A stretch of 64,000 nt of DNA from Onchocerca volvulus (taxonomy: Eukaryota; Nematoda; Chromadorea; Rhabditida; Onchocercidae): positions 15,600,858 through 15,664,857 of the forward strand of contig HG738139.1 in the NCBI GenBank assembly GCA_000499405.2, in the 5' to 3' direction. Positions 54,552 to 64,000 of this stretch are shown piece by piece (positions within the stretch are counted from its first letter, which is position 1; the number at the start of each line of letters is the position of its first letter). A program made the translations under genes and the position numbers. The notes under the pieces are model-generated. The model saw only the letters and a list, made by a program, of their open reading frames with translations. It was not told where the DNA came from and searched no databases.

Positions 54552-55068
54552 TGTCGGATTTTTTTAAAGAAAGATAACTTTAATATGAATTGACAGTTAA
54601 AAATTTACTTTGTAGTCGTGAGTGATTGTACTGCTTGATCAGTCGAATTTATTTGAGATTTTATTCTCGTCCAATGAATACAGTACAGAAATAAGAAACC
54701 AATTGAATTATATTTGAATCCTATTGCGAGTTGAATTACTCGGCATTTGGATATCGAGGAAACCAGTTGAAATACTCGAGCAAGGTCCTTAAAGTCAGCA
54801 AAATTCCCTTATTGAGTTTCACCATCTTTTCTGGGATATATCGAATCGCATACCTGGCCCAGTGCCAGAACAGTGTTAAAAACAGTAACAGACAATTATG
54901 AAATACAACCGTCTTATCCCATCTGGAATAAATAGGCTGCCTACAGAGTTACGCTAAGAAAGCATAACATAAGTAAATTATTGAGCAAATATCAAAAAAA
55001 ACGACTAGGATTTACAAAAATGATTGGATCAGAATAGTGATATCATGAATCTCTCGGAATTTCCGACA
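54552..55068 (-). repeat. 5' LTR of element B
   Basis: 517 bp with short inverted ends TGTCGGA...TTCCGACA (TG...CA), followed on the minus strand by GTTTTTGGTGCCCGAGG, a plausible primer-binding site. No second copy is present in this window. Confidence 0.6.
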
Positions 55069-57927
55069 ATCTTAACATTTGCTTTAATTCAAATATAACT
55101 TCTGATGTCTTAATATTTGTTTCAATCCAAATATGATTTTTCCTGCGATTTTTGATATCTTAACATTTATTTTAATTCAAACATGATTCAAAATAAATGA
55201 GCAATAGGTTGTTTTCATAGCAGAATCAGTGATTTATTGGTAGCATGTTATTGAATGATAGAAAGTTGCGTATTTTTCTCAATAGCATTGTTACACTTTC
55301 TAAGTGATTGGATTTATCCAGCCAAAACTTTGAAAAAATGGAATTGACTCATAATAACAACTAGTCTGATAAAATTGTACAAAATAAATTAAATATTGAA
55401 ATCGTTCAATAAACTAATAGTGGATATATTTTCCTTTCTTCCATCACAAATATAGATTGATAATTGATTTCTTTGTTAATCTTTTCATAATCAATGAAAA
55501 TGACGTAGCAATGGTTGCGTGTGATAGAATTCATTAAAGCAGCCACTGAATATTTTATGTTTCGTGAAATGCATACTATTCAATATCATTTCATTAAATA
55601 TCAAAACGATATTTTACTGACAAAAAATATCGTTTTAATCTTTGAATCTTTGTAATTAATTCGGCATAAGAAGCCTCCTTTTTAATTTAAAATTCATTTC
55701 TACTATATTTGTCCGCTACAAATCTCTCTTTCAGATTCGTTTTAATAATTTTTTTGTTCATTTCATGATTTTAACCGATTCTTGAGATTAAAAGAGCGGA
55801 ATTGTAGAATTTACTCTGAATAATTTATTTTTTCCTTGAAATACTGAATTTTTCGGCACTTTTTACATGCTTAATTTATATAATTTTGCATATAATGGTC
55901 AAATGCAAATGATCCATATATTTGCGATATTTGTCGTTAAGAAAGAACTGGAAACCAAACTGCTGCTCATAATTTTTATTTCGTAGCATTTTGCGATTTC
56001 ATCGAAATAATTTTCAGAATTCCTGTCATAGACTTGTTATTGGACCGATTTCGGTCATAATCTTCCTCAATTAAATTCATTTATAATAAAAACTAATTAG
56101 ATGAAATTGTTTAGAAGGTAGATAAATTATTCACTGAAGGAAAACGCAATACACTAGCCTCACGGAAAAATTAATTGTTCTAATGGCAGCACTTTACGAG
56201 TTGTTCGGAAAAAAGAAAAATTGTATATTTTTATCAATAAACTCATTATATTTCCAAAATAATTGAAATCATTCAGTCAAACTTCTAAAAAATTGAAGTT
56301 CACTGATAATAATAATTAATTTGATGAAGTCGTATAGAATATTAAAATCGTTCGGTATTATTGAATATGTTTTAAAATTCATAACTTCAAGTAACAATGA
56401 ATTTAAAATCTCTCACTGTGTTTGCTTTTATTGTGGCCATGCAATATTTTGCAAAATCCGCTCCTGAGCTTAAATCAGCGGATTTTCATTGGTGAAATTA
56501 TAAAACTTATCAGATTCTCCATTTGCGAAATTTTAAAACTTAGCAAAGGGAAAACTAATCCTGATGTTGCGAATTTGATTTTGAATGAAAGATTTAATAA
56601 TTAGTTTTTATATTAACAACACACCTCGTGATATTTTCAAATCTATGCTCTGATATCTTTATATTGGAACATAGAGGTTTATTATTTTTTACCATTTATT
56701 AATACTATTCATAAAATTATGTAAGGTTGGAGATACCTATAAATTACACTACTTGGGAGGATAGAAAATCTTTATTTTGGTATTCTATCACGAGTTCATA
56801 AGTGGAATAAGCATTTTGTTACTGTTATACTTTTTTTTTTTTTTTTGAATACTGATTTTGATTCGGTGAAGTTCAACACAAAAATATGAAATGAGGAGAC
56901 TGGAATATTAAGATGGGGAGAATCAAGGACAGGAAATTCGTTTATGAAGATAAACATAAAAGGTAAGTTTCTGGATGTAGGCAACGGTAGAAAATATAGA
57001 ATTAATTAAGAGATATTGCTTGATACTTGAAAGAAAACATGGATTTTATAAGGTGTGATAGCAGGGAAATTAATGATGGAGAAATCAAAGATTTTACGAG
57101 CTAGTGCTTGAGATTGATTTGTTTGATATAAGTCAGTTCGGAAAATTATTTTAAGGCGGAACGAGTAATAGATAGGACAAAAAGTTCAACTATGTTGGCG
57201 ACAGTGAAATCCTTCGCAGAATTCTTCAAAAAAGTGAGCACTGGGTTAGTACTTTAAGTAAGAGAAAGAAGGGGACCTTGCGGGTGTTGTGTGTTTTTAT
57301 TTTTTTTTATTTGTCGCTGTAATTGCAAAAAATTTTTAAATAAAAATTTTATTAATAAAAAAGTGTTATATACAAAGTGAAACAATGGGTAATCAAAAAA
57401 AAAACCGAAAGAATTTGTGAAAGAGATGTATAAACTGCTGTATGAAAGTAGTGAAACAATGAAAGGAATATATGTAGCAGTACGATGATGACCAGCAAGA
57501 TTTCAAGAAGGTTTATGTTTCAATTGCTTTTAATGATAGTGAGGAAAAAGCAAAAGATCGGAAAAATATAGGAGAATCAGTTTAAATGGAAGCTTTTAAT
57601 GCAAAAGACAACTTGCAGAATAAGAAAATAAAAAAGCTAACATAGAAGTTACGATATTCCCAATTAGCTTTAAAATTAGCGATTGCATTCCTTCCAAATA
57701 AACACAAAAAAAATTGAAGTTTTTATCTGAAACTATCTTTCTACATTTATAATGAAATAAAACATATATAAGAGCAAGAAAAAAGATTCATAAAGTGAAC
57801 GACTACAAAGCATTCAATATATCCAAAAAGATCAAATCTTAGATAAGCATGAACATAACAGAAAACATAATTGAAAAAAGTGAAGGGAATTGTAAAATGC
57901 TTCAATTAATATAGTTTTTGATACTGA
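55069..57927. other. Intergenic, no gene seen
   Basis: AT-rich. Next to the LTR (55069-55190) a unit like ATCTTAACATTTGTTTTAAT with TCAAATATGATTT is repeated about three times. 57380-57660 is purine-rich on the plus strand and shows short coding-like pieces (FVKEMYKLLYESSETMKGIY) broken by stops, possibly a gene remnant of unknown origin. Confidence 0.45.
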
Positions 57928-60900
57928 TTAACAAATTAAGCTTGATGCTGTCTGAAAATCTGGTGTTTTCGACGTCTCTGCTTTAAAATTATCATGGCCG
58001 ACATCATATTTCTTGTTTTCCTTTGTCATTTTTTTGATTTCTGTTATCTAAAAATAAATTTCCATCATATTTTGATTTTTCGTTTTAAAATACTTCTGGC
58101 ATACGACTAAAACAGAAATTTTTCTTTTTGCTGAGTATATATTAATCAGACATTATAAATCCCTAGCAATATGAGATTAATAATATCGTTTACGTAATTT
58201 CAATTATTTTTTCTATCAGTTAAAATGAACAATAAGACCAACTATTTATCCGCTACTTATTGTAATTATCATCTTCCAAATTTTTTCCACAGTAAACAGT
58301 GCAAAATAAATGACCTCAAATATGGTATAGAGTTGGGAAAAATGATGGGAGAAAAGAGATTAGTAATCGTCTTATATGAATGTAAAAAACAATTAAAGAG
58401 AAAAAAATAACCTTCTGCGATATTTTATGTTGATAGGTAAAACTATTTTTTGAATTTTTATAAATATCATATTCGATGTAGCAAGATGCCTTCTCTATAT
58501 CGACATCATGTTGTTCGCCATATAAATTTGCAACTAAGGCTGTGTAAATTGCTATGCGCACAGTTTCTCTTCGCTAAAAATTATGAGCAAAGTAAATAAG
58601 AATATTGCAACGGAAAAAGACTTAAATTATAATTTAAGAAAATATAAATAAATTCATCCATTACTACATCAAAGTAACGAAAAATGCCATCCATATAATA
58701 AAAATGATCTATGTAATAGAAATTCTGAAAACGGCTTTTTGTCTTTCATTTATTTCTAATTTTCTCCATTCTGAGAACCATTAAATACTATCAAAATAAA
58801 CTAAAAATTTCATTTTTCTTCGCTACAAATATCAGCAACAGTATCTGAAAAATGATAAAATCTAAATCATCTAAAAACCACTATACTATCTTCTCGGCAG
58901 AAAAACATATTTCTGCTTTCTATTAATTGAAAATAAACACTAAAATTTAAATAGAAAGATAGAGAATTATAAAAACATTAGCTGTCAGGCTGGAGACACT
59001 TTTTGCTGTCGGTTCGATAACCAACAAATTCGTAAGAACTGAAATTTTAAATTTGAAATAAGATATTGACGAATATTACTGATATCGCATATTAGCTATA
59101 GAATTAAAAAAACAATTGGCCAAGCCGTTTTAAAAATATTGGTAGTCTCTTACCTTCTTGACCAACTGTTGTAGTTGCTGCAGTCTGCAAAATGAAGTTA
59201 TCGCTTGAATAATTCTAAATATTGCGGAAAACATTTCAAAAAAAATGAGTGGGACCAAAATATAAAACTTCTTAGGATATTTAACTGACAGAGAAATCAA
59301 CAAATAGTGAAGTCAAAATAATGAACTTATCAAAATTTGGGTTAAATTAAACAATTCAAAATGAAACGAATTAAATATTTCAAACCTTTCTACGTCTCGC
59401 AAATTCTTGTTGAACGATTTCTGCACGACACTGCTTTTCCTTATTCTCCGAAACTGCTGCTGCATCACCAGATTCATTCACATTCCATTCTCTTTACAGA
59501 AAGTCAATAACTGTCAGTAAATTCAGGATGAAACAAACAAGTCAAACAAAAACTCAACAATTTCTATAATATAATAAATCTATAATATAATATTATAAAA
59601 AAAAACAAATGTGTTGAATTCTACAGAGGCAAGAAGAATTTGATGCCCATTTTCATGCTCTATGGCTTACTTGACTCCTGCTCGACCTCCTTCATACAGA
59701 AAACAATCATCGTCATCATAAAAACGACGTTTTCGAGACCGTGAACTACCAACATCCTTCCAAGCTTCTGCATTAAATCGTGATAATATTTCGTTACAAG
59801 TCTAAAAAGTAGGCATAAAAAATAGCTTAAAAAGTATTCAACAGCAACAAAATTTTTACGAAAGTTTTTTGCAGATAATAAGGTAATTAAAACCTCGGGA
59901 TTTTTACAATAATCACAACTCTTTTTGCATGGTCGTAAGTCTTCATCACCAAAATAACGGCCAAAAGATATATGTCTGCATCTGAAAAATATATAAAATT
60001 ATAATTAAAATGAATTTTACATAGTTCAGAAATTCAAGAAAAAAAATATAATCTACAGTATTCTATTTCATGACTTGAATTTGGATAAAAAAATGTGCTA
60101 ATTAAAATTAAACGTACTGGGGTTTTTCACAGTATTCCACCATTTTTTCGAAACCATGTTGTATTGCTTTTACATTTTCGTCAATGATCTTCTTATCTAA
60201 TTTTTTAGCCTAAAAAAATTGTTATGTTGGAGCACAACAGAAAAATTTATTCAATCATTTTCTGTTAATCTATATTGCATCTAAAACTTATACTTTCGTT
60301 TTAAGAATATCTTGATTAATCAAAAAATTGAGCAGTTGTCGATCATCTCTGCTGTAATAGATGCGGCAATAACTTCGTTTACCATCACGTCCAGCACGAC
60401 CCGATTCCTGATAATATGCGGCTAGATTCTGTGAACATGTCCAATGAACAACTACTCTAAATAATGAATTTCGATAATTTTTCTGCTCTGAATAAAACTT
60501 AAATCACTGAAATTCGAGGAATAAAACAGAATGAAAGAAAAGGATCAGCATAGCAAAACTACCTGACATCTGCCTTATCGATACCCATTCCAAATGAAAT
60601 GGTAGCTGCAATAACAGGGATAACATTTTTCATCCATTTGTCCTGGATGTCATCGCGCATCTTAAAATAATAAACTAATACACAGAAAAAGAAATAAAAA
60701 AAGAAGGAAATCTCAAATTTTGAATTTTAAATCCATATAAAACTTCAAAAGATAAATTTGAAATTCGAGGAAAATTTAGTCCTAATGTTTTAAATAAACC
60801 GCATAAATATTTCAAGTTTTTATAAAGGAATTTAAAAAGTACAATTACTAAAATTCAAAAAAGAAACCTTATTACCCAAACCAGCATGATATGCATATGT

Positions 60901-63900
60901 AGGAATACCTTCTTCCGTTAGACGAGTCGCCATTCGTTCACATTCCTCTCGCGTACGACAGTATATGATACCACTGCCCATAAACTAAACGCATACATAT
61001 ATCTTTGTCTTTCAAAAACTGCTTTTATTTTCAGATTTTTTAAAATGTCAAAGAAGTCGTTCCAAAAACTGATATGAGGCAGAGCCTGAAGACCCGTCAA
61101 ATAATATAAGAAAATCCTTCAAATAATAAAAATGAAGTAAAACATCCGAAATTTAAAAAACGAGAAAAAAACAGAAAAAAAAACTTACAGCTAATTTTCC
61201 GCAAGTGTCATTGGATTTTGAAGAATGTGTATCTTCCACTGATTTAAACTTTAACTTATTAACAACATTAACCTCTGATTTAGGCTCAGGGGCAAATTTT
61301 GTGGTAGATGTGGATTTCTGAGTACATCCCAATGCTTTCATGATAAAGAGAGCCAAATGCCTCTGAAAAATACTTGAGTAATTATTCTGAATTTTGTAAT
61401 TTAAGCCGTAAAAAGGCAGTCGACTTTGTTATTAAACATCATTGATGATTAACACTCTTCATTAATATTTTCTATAATTATATCTTTCCAAATATTAGCT
61501 TGCATCAAATCTCTGAATAGAAAAAGGAAAAAAAAAAAGAACCTCAGGTGCAGAAGGTATTAAATCTTTCATGATAACATCATAATATAAATTATCACGG
61601 AATGTTGATGTCTTGAACATTTTCACGTTGTTCAGCTTCAACTGCTTCACGATATCATCTTGTGCATTTTTGTTAGCTGTAGCAGTCAATGCAATCCAAC
61701 ATACCTAGAATACTCTAAATTCAAAACACTGTAACTCTATTTCGAAGAATCCATCTATCTAGTAACTAAAAACATTTAAAATACAAAACTATTACTTCAG
61801 GCGCCAATTGTCGTAAGTTTCCAAGTTTCAAATAATCCGGACGAAAATCATGGCCCCAATGTGTTACACAATGTGCTTCATCAACAACAAAATAATTCAG
61901 CAAATTTCTTTTGAATAAGCTTGTAATCATCCGCTGAATATTTGGAGTAGCCGCAGATTCTGGGGTAATGTACAATAACTGTGTTTCAGGTTTTGCTGCT
62001 CGCAAATCCTGAAATTTATTTTCAACTCAGGACTTTTTTTCCTTTTTGAATTTCTCAACTCCTAATTAGAAGAAAAATACGAAACATTTTAATAGCATAT
62101 CAAAGCTCAAAAATTTCTATTCCTCAACAATCTAGCTGAGGTATATCAAATTTCACGAAACATTTACTTCAACAATTCGTCTTCGATCTTCAACACTAGT
62201 TTTTGAATTCAGTGAATCACATTTAATCCCATGAGCTTTACAAGAAAGTACTTGATCTTGAATCAATGCTATCAATGGTGAAAACACAATTGTTACACCT
62301 GGATGATATATTAGTGCCGGCAACTGAAATTAAATTTTCTTTTTGATGAATTCACTACTTTATACTATAAACTTGAATTTCTAATTTAAAATTATCATGC
62401 AAAGAAACTCTAAAAATGAAACAGACAATAATGCTTCATATTATATTAAAAACATAATTATACCTGATAGCACAAAGACTTCCCAGCACCAGTTGGCAAT
62501 GATATGAAAATATCTGATTTTTCTTAAAAACAGATTTTTTGATTGTATATATGTGCAAACAGAAACAATGAACAGAAAAAACCGCAAACCAAATCTTATT
62601 GCTCAGAATTTTGAATTTCTTAAATCACTTTGCTTATATGACATGTACATCATTAAATCATTATAAAAATCATCTTACTAGTGATGATTTCCACACGTGG
62701 CTTTATATGCTTCATATTGCTACCGGCGCAAAAATGTTATGTGACGTGAACTTTTGCGGAGTAAAATATGCAGTATATATTTCAAAACTTCACCATATTC
62801 TATCAAACAACCTATTCATTTATAGAAAGGATAAAAATATCATTTATAAGAAAAAAAAATCACTTCTTGCTATAGTATAAATAGCTTGCTTCTGAATTGC
62901 CGTTTTATACTTTTTGTGTTTGAAAACGGCATTCAAGAGATGATCCGCTTTTTCCTTGACCTCCGTACTGGTTAAATGTTTTGAAGTGGACGCTTTTGAA
63001 AAATTTTGGTCCTCTGATATCTTATCCTGTTCACACACAATCACAACCGGTAGTTTATGAGGTCGATCTAAAAATCAATTCTCATTCACTGAAAGAGCAA
63101 ACCGAAATTATAAAATGATTTGTTAGAACAATATTGCTTTTCACTCCTAAAATTTAAGTGCTGGTGAAATTTATTTGAATTTTAGATTGACCAAGAACCA
63201 GATAAAAGTAGATTTAGACTAAGGCAAAAAATACAAACAAAATAATTACCTGAGACGGCTGCAGATTGCTTAATGGAATTATTAATTTTTTTCAAAGGTG
63301 GATGCATTAGAAAAGCCCATTTGTCAGCTTGATTTTGCAATATTTGTGGTGGTTTAAAATCATCATCATCATCCAATAAAATAGCTTCTAGAATAGTGGA
63401 ATCAAAATTGCCTTAATTTTTACATACTCAATTTTGAGGGTCCATTAAGTATGTTTTTTCAATTACTAGCCAAATACTTCAAGCCACATAATACTTTTCG
63501 TTATTTCTCTTCATAAAAAGTTCTATAAAAATTTTGTAAAAAGGATGTTTCTTCTCTTTTCTCCAGAGAAAATATTCAACTGTTGAATGTCTCAAAAACA
63601 GAAAAGATCAATCTTCCATAAAGGATAAGTAAAAGTAAAGTGATTTTGTTTTTATTCGTATTTCTTTTTTTTCTGTTTTTAACACAGATTATTTATGTTT
63701 TGTGGAAAGTTTCAGAGAATAGTTCGCAGTGTGTTTCACAGACTACATTTTGAGCCATTGAAATTTTATGTGAGAACTAGAAAAATATAATAGAATTACA
63801 AGTTCAATTTCAAATTCATGTCGAACTTTTGAATTCCAAATACCGAAAAGAAACATAGCTACTGTCTTTATATTAAATAGCCACGAAAAGTGTATGAAGA

Positions 63901-63987
63901 AAGAAGCTAATTTTTTGTGTCGAATATCTCATTGAAATTTTCTAGTGTATCTAAAAAAAACATACCACTTTTAGTCGAATTTGTCAT
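57928..63987 (-). CDS. rcq-5: RecQ5-type ATP-dependent DNA helicase
   Basis: Nineteen exons in consistent phase (765 aa): 63987-63966, 63387-63250, 63067-62864, 62522-62464, 62323-62168, 62008-61796, 61704-61543, 61362-61189, 60984-60868, 60660-60563, 60456-60294, 60209-60118, 59981-59894, 59801-59671, 59491-59386, 59184-59154, 59038-58977, 58573-58412, 58047-57928. After an acidic N-terminus come the helicase motifs: [13 protein letters not shown], Ia [98 protein letters not shown]. The RecQ zinc site follows ([18 protein letters not shown], then CDYCKNPE). The C-terminal exons ([31 protein letters not shown]) match the RNA polymerase II-binding (KIX) region of RECQL5, which separates it from BLM and WRN. 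It unwinds 3'-5' and restrains recombination and transcription-linked breaks in the nucleus. About 45 extra residues lie between the two RecA lobes. Confidence 0.95.
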
Positions 63988-64000
63988 GTCAAACAATAAA

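Larger units (their letters stand above)
47975..55068 (-). mobile_element. Outer degenerate BEL/Pao-type LTR retrotransposon (element B), truncated
   Basis: Read on the minus strand from 55068: a 5' LTR (55068-54552), a primer-binding-like TTTTTGGTGCCCGAGG, then a gag remnant (54551-53539). The inner element A interrupts it (53538-48301), and gag resumes at 48300 to its zinc-knuckle region. The copy ends at the fold-back near 47975; pol and the 3' LTR are missing. Frames carry several stops and shifts. The family is judged from gag similarity to the inner element, whose pol is BEL/Pao-like. Confidence 0.6.

Noticed and set aside
62599..62880. Plus-strand frame of 93 codons
   Set aside because: Antisense to an intron and exon of the RecQ5 gene.

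Overview
This window is eukaryotic, strongly AT-rich and intron-dense, with short exons and U2-type introns (GT/AG, acceptors mostly TTTCAG or TTTTAG). The gene content (vha-12-type V-ATPase B, nematode-style SUDS3, rcq-5, F/H-type hnRNP, a PP1-like phosphatase), the TTTCAG sites just upstream of start codons that suggest spliced-leader trans-splicing, and degenerate BEL/Pao retroelements all point to a nematode. A parasitic, possibly filarial, species is my inference; no rRNA or mitochondrial marker is present to settle it. I rebuilt the genes by hand from splice signals and checked that intron phases agree across each gene.

Left part (1-16 kb, minus strand): a proline-rich protein that runs off the left edge, with an intronless TAF8 gene lying inside its first visible intron on the same strand; then an 18-exon N4BP2-like gene (P-loop kinase at the N-terminus, Smr domain at the C-terminus, 809 aa). 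An 820 bp divergent promoter region separates N4BP2 from SUDS3 (Sin3/HDAC corepressor subunit, plus strand, 183 aa).

Middle (20-47 kb, mostly plus strand): a decayed minus-strand gene with two in-frame stops, V-ATPase subunit B (9 exons, 513 aa), a poorly defined small minus-strand gene, an hnRNP F/H-type three-qRRM protein (10 exons, 539 aa), a Cys-rich single-pass membrane protein with a degenerate tandem copy just downstream, a small secreted protein (minus strand, 5 exons, 156 aa), and a divergent PP1-like Ser/Thr phosphatase with an acidic N-terminal extension.

Right part: 48-55 kb holds two nested, degenerate BEL/Pao-type LTR retrotransposons (minus strand), one inserted in the gag of the other. 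A perfect 42 bp fold-back sits at the truncated end of the outer element. 55-58 kb is featureless. 58-64 kb is a complete RECQL5 helicase gene (minus strand, 19 exons, 765 aa).

The host genes are mostly nuclear RNA/DNA housekeeping factors (TFIID, Sin3 complex, splicing regulator, RecQ helicase, an Smr/kinase nucleic-acid enzyme) plus one V-ATPase subunit; they form no obvious pathway. The most unusual items are the tandem membrane-protein gene and its dying twin, the minisatellite that reiterates a splice donor, the nested retroelements with their fold-back, the nested TAF8 gene, and the secreted and membrane proteins that I cannot assign to a family.
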